This document shows, one piece after another, positions 1-12,400 of a DNA stretch of 64,000 nt. The stretch is taken from positions 11,704,335 through 11,768,334 of the forward strand of contig NC_092669.1 of NCBI RefSeq assembly GCF_032118995.1. The letters run 5' to 3'. Position 1 is the first letter of the stretch. Every line of letters starts with the position of its first letter. The notes under the pieces are model-generated. The model saw only the letters and a list, made by a program, of their open reading frames with translations. It did no database searches and was not told the origin of the DNA. Source of the stretch: Asterias amurensis. Its lineage: Eukaryota > Echinodermata > Asteroidea > Forcipulatida > Asteriidae. Position numbers and translations under genes: made by a program.

Positions 1-119
1 CCTTTTTTTGAGGTTTTGAGGAAATAAATATAGAAAAAAAAATAGGATTAAACGGTTCGAAAAACAAAATGTATATTCAAAACATTAACTTCATTTTTTT
101 CCCCTGTTTTTTTTTTCAG

Positions 120-218
120 GAAGTGCTACCCACACAACTTGCCAAATTTGAGGAAACTCAAGTTGACTTTGACAATTTTGTCCAGTCACTTCAACGAGAT
201 AGTGAAGAAAGCGACTGA
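120..218 (+). CDS. Terminal coding exon of an unidentified gene
   Basis: A long pyrimidine tract ends in CAG at 117-119. A 33-codon open frame follows, starting EVLPTQLAKF and ending QRDSEESD with TGA at 216-218. The upstream exons are outside the window. The peptide is acidic and I do not recognise the family. A second frame (KCYPHNLPNL...) is also open past 218. I prefer the EVLPTQ frame because the duplicated exon start at 2575 keeps that frame open too. The gene converges tail to tail on FERRY3. Confidence 0.55.
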   Translation, partial: EVLPTQLAKFEETQVDFDNFVQSLQRDSEESD

Positions 219-379
219 CGAATGAAAGCAATGCCAGTACTAAATCAAGTATTATAAGGAAGTTGTCCTGACGATGACTAGAGCAAGCTATAGTCGAAAT
301 GATGAGACCTAAGAACTGACTCCTCGGTAGTGCAGGTAATAACGACCCTTTAAGCTAAAGTAGTAGTCGCAGCCGATAT

Positions 380-560
380 TCTACCTTCCGCCCGCGTAGT
401 TGTTAAGAAGCAGAACAGTTCTTCTCAGAACTGAGAATTCTCCCAAATTCTGAAAATCTCCTCCGCGGTAGTAGAATATAAAGCAAGACAGCTCTCTAAA
501 GAACAAAGTCTACCTGGCAAGTAGATACAGGTACTACCGCAACAGGCTGGGACTACCTTT
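380..560 (-). repeat. Dispersed repeat family E, inverted copy
   Basis: The reverse complement matches 28515-28715 over most of its length, including the blocks CTGTCTTGCT, TCAGTTCTGA and AAGAACTGT. The 28.5-kb copy also carries a GTTTGCGGTAACACCATG end that recurs at 38.0 and 62.9 kb. It is a non-coding dispersed repeat of unknown class. Confidence 0.6.
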
Positions 561-659
561 GTTTGCCATGATCTACAAAACAAAACTCAAATTATTTGGT
601 TGTTTCTTACATTCACATCCTTTCCTGCTTTACATCTTAACAAGTGACTAGCCCCTTAA

Positions 660-1019
660 AGCCATTGGACACTTTCGCGACAGTATTGTCCAAGGCCCAC
701 ACTTCGTGTATCACAACTTCTATATAAAATAACAAACCTGTGAAAATTTAGGCTCAATCGGTCATCGGAGTCCGGAGAAAATAACGGGAAAACCCACCCT
801 TGTTTCCGCACGTTTCCTATGGTCATGACATGTGTTCAAAATAAATTTGTAATTCTCGCTATCGAGAATTGATATTGTTTTAATGTTTTCTCAAAAGTTA
901 AAGCATTTCATGGAATAATATTTCAAGAGAAGTCTTTCACCATTACCTTCTGTAAACCCTGTAAGTTATTTGTAAATCTGTGAACTTTTTTTTTTCTGTA
1001 CCGAAAGTGTATAATGGCT
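660..1019. mobile_element. Family C MITE, TTAA target site, complete copy
   Basis: Left end AGCCATTGGACAC, right end (inverted) GTATAATGGCT, with TTAA on both sides at 656-659 and 1020-1023. The interior is largely self-complementary, and the centre contains CTCGCTATCGAG. Other copies lie at 15313, 20037, 26221 and 39079. Short length, long terminal inverted repeats and a TTAA duplication fit a Kolobok- or piggyBac-type non-autonomous DNA transposon. The RRG-like start favours Kolobok. Confidence 0.85.
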
Positions 1020-1562
1020 TTAAATTGTACATGATTGGGGACATGATCAAACCAATTTTGTAGTTGCAACTATTTTCTAAAAGAAAACAACTTTTGTTGC
1101 CCAGAGTTTTCTCAAAAGAGAGTGTCATATTTGTATTTCGCTGCAGCCACTGTTCGTGTTGGGGAAACTGTAAGCGAGAAATGAGGCTGATGTTGTTGGG
1201 GTTTGGATGGGGGTTAGTGGTTGGGGCGGGGAGGGGGGTGAGCGCTCCGACATCCGTTGATCGAAATGTAAACTTTAGCACTGTTGTATCGGTACATTGT
1301 GACGGTCGAGTGAAAATAAGGTCCTACATTGTAAAACTATTTGTTTGGACAATAAACAATTACAGTAGAAGTTTTGCTCAGAAGCTTCAGTGTTGATTTA
1401 CTCTTAGCCTACCTTAGGCCTCTTTAGTTCTTGAATCTGCATCTCCTCGGGTGTGTAATTGTTGGGCATGGCAGAGTTTGCAAAGGGCACCAAGGCAATG
1501 AATATGGGCATCATGGATACATTTGCCTCTTTCTTCTGTGAAGTATTATGAATGCAGTGTTC

Positions 1563-2065
1563 TAACTGCTTGACTATTCAATATCATCCACTGCTGTTTT
1601 GGATGCATCAGAACAGTACACAGTCAACCCTCCTACTGTCTGACCATTCATTATCACCCACTTTTGTTTATAATGCATCTACACAGTCAACCCTCCTACT
1701 GTCTGACCATTCATTTTCATCCACTGTCATTTTGGATGCATCAGAACAGTACACAGTCAACTCTCCAACTGTCCAATAGTTCATTATCATTCACTGTTGT
1801 TGTGGATGAATCTGCACAGTACACAGTCAACCCTCCTACTGTCTGACCATTCATTATCACCCACTGTTGTTGTGGATGAATCTGCACAGTACACAGTCAA
1901 CCCTCCTACTGTCTGACCATTCATTATCATCCACTGTTGTTGTGGATGAATCTGCACAGTACACAGTCAACCATCCTACTGTCTGACCATTCATTATCAT
2001 CCACTGTTGTTGTGGATGAATCTGCACAGTACACAGTTAACCCTCCTACTGTCTAACCATTCAAC
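1563..2065. repeat. 70-bp minisatellite, about 7 copies
   Basis: The block GTCTGACCATTCATTATCA recurs at 70-bp spacing (for example 1841, 1911, 1981), separated by TGTTGTTGTGGATGAATCTG and CACAGTACACAGTCAACC. The last three or four units are nearly identical and the first ones are diverged. Short open frames across it are repeat artefacts. Single related blocks occur at about 17,110 and 24,165. Confidence 0.9.
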
Positions 2066-2574
2066 AACAAAATCACTCTGAGGCTTATTGTAAATTTCCA
2101 ATTGATTTTTAATTGCTCTAGAGCGCACCTGTGATGACCAATGTTAATAGCAATCTTAGTTGAACTTCACTTGATATACAAAGAACATCATGCACATGAG
2201 CTAATGCTTCAACTTTTTAATTTTAACAAAGTGTTAACATTTTAATTAATGTTCAAAGTTAATCACTGTTTTGTCTGATGACAATTTTGTACTGTGTGTA
2301 TATATTATTACATTGATGGAAGTGAATAAAAATGTTGAACAAATAATTACAAAATAATGATTTCCCAGTATGTTTGCTTTTTCTTTTTATGATTGTTTCT
2401 GAGCGGGTTGGAACTCAAGATGCTGGGTTCAACATTCCATCTTGTATTTTATGCTAGTTCGTCGGGAGGCTGTGTATTTGTTTATATTTCAACCTTTTTA
2501 CAAATAATACATATATACATGTAGTACTTTCCTTTTAAAACATTAAATTCTTCTTTTTCCCCGTTTCTTCTCAG

Positions 2575-2667
2575 GAAGTGCTACCCACACAACTTGGTAA
2601 ATTCGTAGAGAACTTTGCAAAACATTTAAAAGGCAATTTTTTCATTAAAGGCAGTGGACACTATTGA
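2575..2667 (+). pseudogene. Duplicated terminal exon start with MITE-supplied stop
   Basis: The intron end and first 25 bases of the exon at 120 are repeated here: pyrimidine tract, CAG at 2572-2574, then GAAGTGCTACCCACACAACT. The frame stays open (EVLPTQLGKFVENFAKHLKG and on) and ends at TGA 2665-2667, which lies inside the family A MITE that starts at 2649. It could be an alternative last exon or a decaying duplicate. Transcript data would be needed to decide. Confidence 0.5.
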
Positions 2668-3033
2668 TAATTGTCAAAGACTAGCCTTCACAGTTGGTGT
2701 ATCTCACTATATGCATAAAATAACAAACCTGTGAAAATTTGAGCTCAATTGGTCGTCGAAGTTGTGAGATAATAACAAAAGAAAAAAGCACCCTTGTCAC
2801 ATGAAGTTGTGTACTTTTAGATGGTTGATTTCGAGACCTCAAATTCTAAATCTGAGGTCTCAAAATCAAATTCGTGGAAAATAACTTCTTTCTCAACAAC
2901 TATGTCACTTCAGAGGGAGCTGTTTCTCACTATGTTTTATACTCAACTGTCAACCTTTCCCCATTACTTGTCACCAAGTAAAGGTGTATGCTAATAATTT
3001 TTGTTGAGTAATTACCAATAGTGTCCACTGCCT
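2649..3033. mobile_element. Family A MITE, TTAA target site, complete copy
   Basis: Ends are AGGCAGTGGACACTATTG and its inverted form CAATAGTGTCCACTGCCT. TTAA flanks it at 2645-2648 and 3034-3037. The internal palindrome contains GAGACCTCA...TGAGGTCTC. It lies between the duplicated exon and the FERRY3 stop, so it may be part of the FERRY3 3' UTR. Other copies are at 29433, 36434 and 43964. Confidence 0.85.
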
Positions 3034-3114
3034 TTAACTTCTGATAAGTGTTGGAGCTAGTTTGTGTGGAGTTGGCGTAGCTCACTGTGGACTTATAAAT
3101 GTACATTCATTCAT

Positions 3115-6100
3115 CTATTTATGTTGTGAGAGGTCCAGTGTTCGAGACAGTCTGAAGATGTGAGGCAACATTCCACTGAGCTGGGAGAACAAATCGTCCG
3201 ATATTCCCTGCAAGTAAAAAAAAAATAAAATCAGTTAGATTTCATATTTTCATGAAGGCCTTCATGAAAATAGTTGCTGATGAAACGCCATACAATTCAG
3301 ATATCTAGGGGAGAGTTAGTGTGTTGTGTATATTTAAAATGTGTTTTCAAATGTATTTTCAAAATATGGCAAAACCCCGGACAGAAATGTTTTTAACAAT
3401 TAGTCTGTTTATAAAAATGATTTAAACTTGTAGATTGTTTGTAGGTACAATGTACTCAGTGCCTTGACAAACTGAAATATTTAAGACAGGATTTTGAATT
3501 TTTTGAACTATGAGACCGATTATTGTAGCCACCTTACAAAGGTTTACAGTGAAGGGAAACAATATAAATGTAACAGACGAAAAAGTGAATTTGTTATTTT
3601 TACCTTCGGAACGACAAACTGAATTGTTCGACTCTCACTGCCTCCCCACTGTGCCATCTCCATCATGAACCCCTTCACACACTTCAAGACAAGCTCCGCC
3701 CTCTTTACACACCATGGGATTGTCATTTCCTGAATAAATTAATAAATTTACATAAGTCAATTGATTTGCATAACTTAGACTATTTCCTGAGACTTATTCC
3801 AGCGTATTCTGAGACTTATTCCACACATCTGCTGTGATTTAGCAACTTCCGCCCAACTTCCCCCAAGACACATCAATGAATATTCATGAATGTTAATCTT
3901 ATCCACTTGGCCATGACACTACAATGAATATTCATGATTGTAAATGTGGCTCACCTCATACATCTCATAGAGCAAGAATAGCGGCAAGGTGACGGAGAGA
4001 ACATCAAACCGAACACAGCTCTTGAGGATGTTCCTAAGGGCAAGGATGCATGGATGACGAGAGTTGATGTCTCCGTTACGAAGGTTGTCATCAGTGACGA
4101 GATGGAACAGAACGTGAACCTCCGCTAAGTTAGAATGCTTAGTGATGTAGAAATCCCCTGAAAAAGTAATTATTGATGTCCTTCGTTAAAGGGTTTGGGG
4201 ATTTTTGTATGACAAAAAAACATACTAAACGTCCAAAGGTTTACACCAAACACAAACGTCCACAGATTTACAGTAAACTTACCGGTTTAAAAACAATAAT
4301 TGTAGAAAGCTCCCCTGAAAATATTATTTGCTGAGGTGCTGTAGTTTTTTAAACATGAGTAAATTTTGATCAATATTTAATAGTTTTTAGTTTCACCCTT
4401 CACTATAAAATCCTGAAAAAAAACATTAATTCTGCGCTTTTAATGGTGTCCGCCATTTATCAAAATGTAGGCTAGTAATTGGCCTCAACTTTTCAACTCT
4501 TCAAAACTCGTTTGTACCTGCTTTGAGGTTCGATGTGATTTCTCCATCCTCGGAGGATTGTCTTGACTCGCTAGATGCTACCGATCGCCGGTCACCCCCA
4601 CCATTGCTGGAACCTAACCAAAAAGAGGAAACACAATTGTAAATTATAACTCTATGCCTAGCTTCCAGCTCTACGATACCCTACCAAGAGTATCTGAAAA
4701 GATCAGGGACAGGAGGATGAGACTGGATGGCTACTGTTTCCGCCAACCAGAGCTAGCTGTGAGCCCCCTAGTTCTTTGGGAACCCATCGATGGAAACAGG
4801 AGCAAAGGCAGGAGGAGACTTACATTCGCAGATAAGCTGAAGAAGGACGCAACTCAACAAGAAACAATTGAGCTTAGGACGTTGATGCTGGATCGAAATG
4901 CGTGGAAGACGACCATTAGAGTTTCCTGAGAAGGCGTCGGCTGAAGACAACCTCTCGCTAAACTCACTCATACATTAATGTTCCTCAGACAATGAGAAAA
5001 CCAAAAGAACAAAAGGAAAATATTCTGAGGAACACGTCAAGGGTTTTCAACTAATATTTACCATCTTGACTGAGTTTTTCGGCCTTCCTGGCCCGGCGTA
5101 GTGTATTAGCTTGCACAGCATGCTGCTGGATCACACGTAACTGTGTGTCCAAATCTGGAAAGTGGAAATCTGTAGACTGCTGACAGACAGCTGCAAAGTC
5201 TACAAATGAAAAATACAAATAATTCATTATTATTTTAAAGTTATAAAACTCCTAACCTATGAAGGTTTGTATAGTTGGTTCTGTAGGCCTACCCCTTAAC
5301 CACCTATCTCTTAGCAAGAAGCCAGGTACATCAATCTTATCAGAGTCTAAACATTTGGTTGTTCAGTTACCATAGTGTGGAGTATTTTTATTGATTTTTG
5401 TAGCTTCTATACACCAGAGGAAGTTTGTAAATTGTACATTTTAAAATTTGTCAGAATTTCTTTTATAAAAAAATAGGTCACTTTTTGGAGTCAGAGGAGC
5501 AGCGACCTTGCTTTGCTTCTGTTCACATTTATGCAAGCCAGAGTGAGGCTGGAAGGAAAAACAGTCTGGTACCCCTTTCTGGCTTGGGGGGTTATTTACC
5601 ACAATTGTCTTAGGGGAACATAGCCCAAAGAGTAAGCTCACCTCGTTTGATTCCTGTGTAGGAATTGATCCGGTCATCCACCATGAGTATAAGCCCGGAC
5701 AACGAACCAGAGAACAAGGACATTGCTGTCTGTAATCTCTGGGGTTGAGGTTGAGGAGTTCCCCTGTAAAGGTTAAAGGTGAATGAGCTGATGAAGGGGA
5801 AATACACCTGGGTAAAGAGGAGCAATTATGGTTAAGTGTTTTGCTCAAAAACACAAGTAATATTACCCCTCTGATGATTCAACTATCAGAACTTAAGTTT
5901 GAGGCAGTTGACCATTGATCCAGTCATGGCAAGTCACCGTCTTAAAATCTTGAGAAACACTCATTCACCCAAAAATAGCAGCACTCACCCATCTCTGTTG
6001 GGCTTGTGTTTACACAAATCCAAGACGTCTCTGGACATCAGACGTATGTTATGCATCGTCTTCATTTGGGCACCTGGACGTGAAAACAGGTTAAGGAAGT

Positions 6101-8960
6101 TGTTTAATATATTTTCAAGCAAATGGTTTTGTTAATCTTCACCAGATAAAAAGATATTCTTAACTTGAGTCCTTTTTGTTTTCAATTACCAAGATGAATT
6201 GTAAAGCTCTCCTCAAGTTTGGGTTCTTCAACGATAACTTCTCTCCTTGTTGGGGGCAGCAAATCGGACATGGCTCGGATACGCCGACTGACGGGTCCCT
6301 CTGTCCCATTCTCCATGTCATCTCGTATCTGCTGGATCCACGTCCTGAATTCTTCTCTCTGTGAGTCTTGTAGGTTCTTCAGCTCGCTGTGCCATTTCGC
6401 TTCTTCACGCTGGGAAAAATAAAATCAAATAATAAATAATTTTGTTTCATTCTTCTTAAAGGGTTTGGGTACTTTTTATACAACACAAAACACAAATGCC
6501 GCAGATTATTATTAAACTTACACGGTTTAAAGATAATGATGGTAGAAAACATAACTTGCTGAGGTGCTGTAGTCTTTGAGAGATGAGTAAAACAACTTCA
6601 TGAAAATAATTTGTCTCAGTGAGACCAAAATTATTTTAGTATGGAAGACATTGCTATGTGGTTTTCACTTTTTTTCTCAAAAACTTGACGACTAATGGGG
6701 CTAAAACTTCTATAGGTAGGGTACTTCAGTCAATGTAAGACCAGTGCAATGTGCACTGGATGTCTTGTCCACTACACCACCACAACAATACATACCTGTA
6801 TATTCTCAAAGTGTTGCGCAGCTAGCCTGTTAACTTGCTGGTCATTGTGAGTGTAGTCCAGGTTCTGCACTGCTTGTTGTATTTGCACTGCTTGCCTTAA
6901 AAAAAAATAATAATAATAATAACTGCATAGTTAATACTTTTTTTCAGACAGTGTAATTGTTAAAAAAGGGAGTGAAAACTGCCAATTTCACATCACTTTG
7001 TAAAACATTTTTCCATTTTCTTTGATTCTATTTGAGCAGCGTGTGGGGTTGAGTCCTGGCCCCGAAATTCATTGCTTCTCTTAACCGTGGTGTATAAGGA
7101 GCCTGAGACAGTCTTGTCGCTTAGTGCTAACTGAAGCAGCTAGGGGTTGTATGTGCCAATGTGTTGAGAAAGTTAAAGAAATTATCTAAAAGTATGCCTG
7201 ATAAACAGGGACTAGCGCCTAGATCTAGTTGCTAGGATAAGTGCATTTTATTATAAGAACCAATTAGTAGGTGGGCGTGGATAAACCCTCTTGTAAAGTA
7301 TAATGAAGACCGTACCTTTCTTGAAGTTTAGCTAAAGCTTGATCTCTCTGTATCAGAACATCCTCAACGGCCACAGCGTAAGTGTGTTCCAAACGAAACA
7401 AAATCTCCAATGCCGGTGAGTGTATAAGCTTGTGGTACAATTCCGCAAATCCCACTTCTGGTTTGGGCTTACTGTCTGGTGCATATGCCACACACTCCTG
7501 TTGTCCAAAAGAAATAGAGAGTCTTAAAGTTAATCTCAAAGTCATGAACAATTTATTTGAAAGGCCTTTCATAGTAGCAATTACGTTCTCTATAAAACAA
7601 AATTAAAAGGTTGTATGGCTTCTGACTGGCACCCTGAAGAAAATACTGACAAAATAGGGAGACTGTCCACATAGGGCTAGGTAGAAAGCTCAGTTGGTAG
7701 AGGGCTGGCACGTTCATCCGGAGGTCATTGTTTCAAATCCCAATCTTGTAAATTTGTCATTGTTCACCCCCTATTTACTTAAAAAATTACCCAGTAAATC
7801 CTTGTGAAAATGTAAAAAAACAACAATTATGTTTATTTTGATTGTCGGGATTCAGATGTGTTCTTTAATTCTTAGTTACAAGTTCCAAATACCTGTGTGT
7901 AAGCCTTTGCCCATTTGTCAGCAATATTTCCAATGTCGTCATCACCGGCTTTCTGTAACGATTCAATGGCCTCCTGGGCATTGTTATCATGAAAGGTCGT
8001 AGTTTCCTTGGCAACAAATTTGTCAAGCTTTAACGTTATGTCTGTAAAACAAAGATAACAAAAAGTGATAGAAAAACATTACAAATTGATACTATTTCAT
8101 AAATGTATGATGCTGGAATCTTAAGACTTAATCTGCGACCATCGGGAGGAGGGAGGGGGATGTTAAAGTTATGATTATTGCAATTATCACAATTAATTTT
8201 GTGGCAATAGACCTATGGTTTTGATTGTTTATACATACATTGTTTAACACTGAAGATGGAATAAAATTAGGTTCATGTTTGTGAACAGTTATTGAGTCAT
8301 TAATTAGACTCAGCATTTTAGTAACTGGAGCGCTGTACTCCTCTTTCCAACTCTTCATTAAAAACACAGGGCTAGCTCGAGCTTGGTGGTCGACATTGTT
8401 TAGGACATCTGCTCTGCAGCAATGCAAAGGTTGTGGGTTCGAAACCCACCCGAGTGATTTACCAGTAATTTTTTTCACAGAACCTGGGTAAGTACTGAGC
8501 ATATAGTGCTTAGTGTAATGGTAAACAAAAATCACAAATCCAGAGGTACAGCAGTAGTCAGGGCACTCCGTCCCATCCCATTCCCAGTCACATCAGGTCA
8601 GTTGTCACTCACTCAGTCAACTCAATTGTTGACTTTTTGTTGGGTCTAGTTTTTAAAGAAGCTAAATACATGCGTTTGAAGCTACCAACACTTTAAGTTT
8701 GCATCCATAATATTATCATGAATATCAATCATGTCTTTAGATTTTCAATCCGCAAGCAAAACCACATACACTGACAGGGCGTTTGTTTACATTATTATAC
8801 CTTCCTCAACAAAACACGGTAGATTGTGGGCGGTGACCAGCCTCCCGACAAACTCTCGAGTGCTGATTCCAAGAGGGATTGGGACTGGAACTCGGAGCTT
8901 AGAATATAATTCCTTCGTCTTGAACTGAAATTTGAACTCTTTATCTACCCCTGCCGACAT
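3115..8960 (-). CDS. FERRY3: FERRY3 / C12orf4, endosomal FERRY complex subunit
   Basis: Subunit 3 of the FERRY complex, a Rab5 effector that links mRNAs and ribosomes to early endosomes (family knowledge). Twelve coding exons with consistent phases: 8801-8960, 7893-8041, 7316-7497, 6796-6895, 6190-6409, 5989-6073, 5642-5763, 5062-5199, 4518-4613, 3955-4157, 3604-3729, 3115-3207. They total 1674 nt, 557 aa; the human protein is 552 aa. Conserved blocks matched from memory of the human protein: LPCFVEED near residue 47, [61 protein letters not shown] near 487, and a C-terminal [11 protein letters not shown]. The start codon is the first ATG in the most 5' exon and fits the human N-terminus. No breaks were seen. 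A LINE fragment (4650) and two SINEs (7672, 8385) lie in introns. Confidence 0.96.
4650..4935 (+). mobile_element. LINE 3' fragment: reverse transcriptase C-terminal tail
   Basis: An open frame on + contains [20 protein letters not shown], then [21 protein letters not shown] and [12 protein letters not shown]. This arrangement (RI/KIRxRRxRxxGHCxRxPE, LVLWEP, GRPxxTF) is the usual tail of non-LTR endonuclease-reverse transcriptase proteins in marine invertebrates. It is 5' truncated and lies antisense in FERRY3 intron 8. Confidence 0.8.
7672..7810 (+). mobile_element. tRNA-derived SINE, family T
   Basis: Contains an A-box-like stretch AAGCTCAGTTGGTAGAG and a B-box-like GTTTCAAATCC, followed by a non-tRNA tail with GTTCACCCC and AATTACC. 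The same layout recurs at 33836 and partly at 55365. It lies in FERRY3 intron 2. It is not a tRNA gene, because there is no acceptor stem. Confidence 0.75.
8385..8515 (+). mobile_element. tRNA-derived SINE, family S
   Basis: B-box GGGTTCGAAACCC preceded by CTGCTCTGCAGCAATGCAAA and followed by TTTTTTTCACAG and AAGTACTGAGCATATAGTG. It shares the body with 25312-25420 and, inverted, with 13560-13765. It lies in FERRY3 intron 1. Confidence 0.75.
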
Positions 8961-9414
8961 TTTGATGAAAATCCCCCGTCGCGATGACAGTGAAAAGGGA
9001 GAAAAACCAGCGAGTTTCTATTACACGATGAAGGAATGGGAAGGTTGACCTTTCAAAGTGAGGTCAAATTTAGAGGCACAGTCACTATTTCCAAAATAAC
9101 ATTGTTTTTTTAATTTATTAAAATAAAAGTTAAAACGTGCTTTTGAAATAATAAATAATATTTTAATATCAAATCATTTTTTTAAATTGAAATAATGTGA
9201 GTTATTTGTCAATAATTGTTTTTAAAATTAAGTTTAAAAAGAATTATTTATTACTGACCTCTGACCTAAATTATATTTCGGTCCGAGTCGCGCGAACTTA
9301 CAAATTCTTAGCACAAAATGTGAAGTTTGTTTACTTATTTTTCATACATCAAGCGGCTTAATACATTGATAGAATTGTTTCGAGTTTAATATAAGGGTCA
9401 GGAAATTAAGGAAT
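8961..9414. promoter_or_regulatory. Bidirectional promoter between FERRY3 and RAD51AP1
   Basis: 454 bp separate the two divergent start codons, with no repeat or ORF inside. The centre is AT-rich, flanked by short CpG-containing segments near each gene. Visible motifs: TGACCT at 9046-9051 with AGGTCA at 9061-9066 (half-sites in inverted order, 9 bp apart, around CTTTCAAAG); TGACCTCTGACCT at 9255-9267 (a DR1 layout); and TCGCGCGAAC at 9288-9297, an E2F-like core. The motif calls are by eye. The shared promoter role follows from the geometry. Confidence 0.75.
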
Positions 9415-12400
9415 ATGTCAGACAGTCGCAAATCATCCAGGTAAGCCTTTTATTCTAAATTTAAAGTATAATTTTGTAATTCCTTGACTCTTATTCAAAA
9501 ACTATATTCACAACTTACAAGTTACACCTTTTGAGACTATGAATCATAGTCTCAAAAGGTGTAACTTGTAAGTTGTGTTGGCCTTGTCTCATTGTCTTGT
9601 CCGCTTCCTTTGTCCTTTGTCCTTTGTCCTTTGTCCTGCTTCACCTTACTCCTAAATGTTGTCATTCTGCCGATTATTATTGATTCATTGTGCACCAAAT
9701 ATATTTATTATCTCGTGTTACTGTGTTTAGTGTGTTACTTGGGTAATTTCAACTTATTGTGCTTTTTTTTGTAATGAAATTGCAGCATTGAAATAAATGT
9801 TACTGAATGAATGAATTCGTTGGCCTGAAGTTGAACTGAAGCTGACCGACTTTGGTAAAATAATTTCAATATTTTGATATTTAAAAAATTAATTTTCAGA
9901 TCAAGGAAGACGGTGTGCTATTCAAAATTTGGTGAAGATGACAGTGATGGTAAGGTTTCTTTTATTTCTCGGAGTTAGACCCCCTTTTTTGACCAAAAAA
10001 TGTGAACATTTTGTGATGATTGTTATTGTTTTGTAAATGTTTTGTAACTTTCCTCTCTGCAATTTTTATCTCTGTTGATTGACCCCACCCCAAAATGTGT
10101 CTGAGTATTGAAAAAGACATTTTTATTTTGTCAATACTGAGCAGTGTCTTGAAACAATTGGTGACAAAGTGAATAATTGAAATTTGAAGGGTGTTGTAGG
10201 TCTAATAATGATGATTTATTTGCTGTTGTTGTGATAATTCATATTTGTATTTGTTTGTTTTTGTATATTTCTTCCTTTTTAGGTTTTCGCGTGCAGCATT
10301 CTGTAAAAATGTTCAGTAATCGGTCAACTATAAATTGTTATAAATTTGATTTTGCTTGCATTGTTTTGCTTTAATTTATATCTCTCCCAGTCCCAACCCA
10401 ACCCACTCTTTCCTCCTGATTTGTTTTAAAGGAGTTTTGTTAATTGATTTTAGTTTAGGGTAGGCTTACTTTGTAGTGTGCATTTTTTTACTCCTATTTT
10501 CACGAAATGTATTAAACGTCTTTAAATTCACAGCAATTCTTTTTTGTTTCATTATTTGCTCATAAGTGTGTATTTATAAAATCTCTTCGTCTTTTCTTCT
10601 GAAATTTGAAAGAAATTGTTCAATTGTTTTGGTAGTAATGTGCATTGTCATGTCTTGTTTTTGGGGGCGATATTTAAGCCTAATTTTAACAGTTACTATA
10701 GGCCTACCCTAAATAGATACTTTAATTTTATTTTCCATATTTCTTAAATCAATTTTATTATCAACTGCAGTAGTTCAACTGTACTACATCCAGACAGGAA
10801 CAAGTTAAATCTATGATATTTTGTTTCCCTTCAAGATGACTTTGCTCGAGCGACACCTCCGCCGAAAAAATCTAAGGTGGAGAAGAAAGACAAATTATCC
10901 AAGACCAACAGGAGCAAAGAATCAAAAGAGAAGAACTCGGCAGTTACAAATGACGACAACAACAGGGCTGACAGATGTAGTAAGAGGACAGAGAGGTATG
11001 TGTGTCCCACCTCCCACCCCCCCCCCCCTCCCCACAAAGAAATTTTCAGGCATGCAAACTTTTACTCCTAGAACTATGAGGTTAGTTCCACGATCCTTCG
11101 TGGAGACGATAGAGGAATAAAACTCATAGTTCTAGGGGTAGCAACTTTTCAGCTTTACAGCTGAGTTTCTCTTAATTTCTTCAAAAAGGTTTGGTGAATT
11201 ATACTGTCTGTTGTTTTCTGCCAATTTGTTTTCTTTATAAACAAATTGTGTTCCAGGCAAGGAGGAGCAGATGATTGGGTCCCAGCTGCTTAAGCACAAA
11301 AAAAGCTAAGCAGTTTGAAATTTGGCTACCGCAATAAGGTTACCAGCCAAACTACCATGTCACATTTACAATTTGTGACTTGGTATTCTGCTAATTCCTG
11401 CTTAGCAGAAAATTGAAACACTATTTGCTGGTTAAGCAGCAGCTCTATGAAATTGAGCCCTTCTTTTCTACCAGGTCTTCCTCGTACACTACATACACAG
11501 ATTGTCAACTAATACCCCCTTGTATCCATTTCTCCTTCTGTGTTCTGGTTTTAGAATCTCCCCTGATGATAAAGCCTTTGATCGTGAGTTGCAACTTGCT
11601 CTGGAGCTATCAATGCACGACTCTGAAGAATTGCAACCGAATGAAGCGCCCTCAAACCATCCTACATGCGGCAAGACGAAGGACATTGAAGCGCAAATAC
11701 ACTTAACAGGTAATTCCCTTCTTAAAGGCACTGGACAATATTATTGGTGATAACTCAAAATAGTTTTAAAAAACTTATTTTGTAATGAGCAATGGAGAGC
11801 TGTTGATAGTATAAAGCAAAACGGCTCACTCTGAAGCATCATAGTTTTTGAGGAAGAGGTAATTTCTCACTCAAATAAAAGACTTTAGCTGAAGCCTTTT
11901 ATTTTGCATCTGAAAGCACACAAATTTGTGCAACAAGAGGTTTTTTTCTTGCAACTTTGATGACCAATTGAGTCCAAATGGGCACAGATTTGTTATTTTA
12001 TACATTTGTTGGGGTACACCAAGTGAGAATACTGGTCTCTGACAATTACCAAATGTGTCCAGTGCCTTTCAGAAAAACCAAAGGTATTACATTATCTCTA
12101 ATAATAATAATAGTAATAAATGAGTCAGTAAGAATACGAAGAGCGAGTTGAAACAATTTTTTAGAACAGCTTTGACCAAATCTTTAATTTTATGTTTTTC
12201 TGACAGCACCAAAAACAGAAAACTCATCAGCCAGTGATTCCACCAGTGAAGTCACAGACAACAAGGAAAACATAGTTGTCATGACAACCAAGCCACCACC
12301 CTCCTTCCAAGAACCCGATGATGAGATCGTCTTTGTGGAATCTCTGGATGAGGATGAGGTTGTTGGAGGAAGGCGGAAGAGGAAAGCGGCCAAGGAGGCT

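Noticed and set aside
120-231. Alternative frame KCYPHNLPNLRKLK... of the left-hand exon
   Set aside because: It is open too, but the duplicated exon and the acidic composition favour the EVLPTQ frame. It cannot be excluded without upstream exons.
1064-1846. Open frames across the family C MITE flank and the 70-bp minisatellite
   Set aside because: They follow the repeat period, have no splice or family signal, and are explained by the repeat.
7672-7760. tRNA gene candidates (also at 8420, 25330, 33850)
   Set aside because: A and B boxes are present, but acceptor and anticodon stems do not form and SINE tails follow. They are SINEs.
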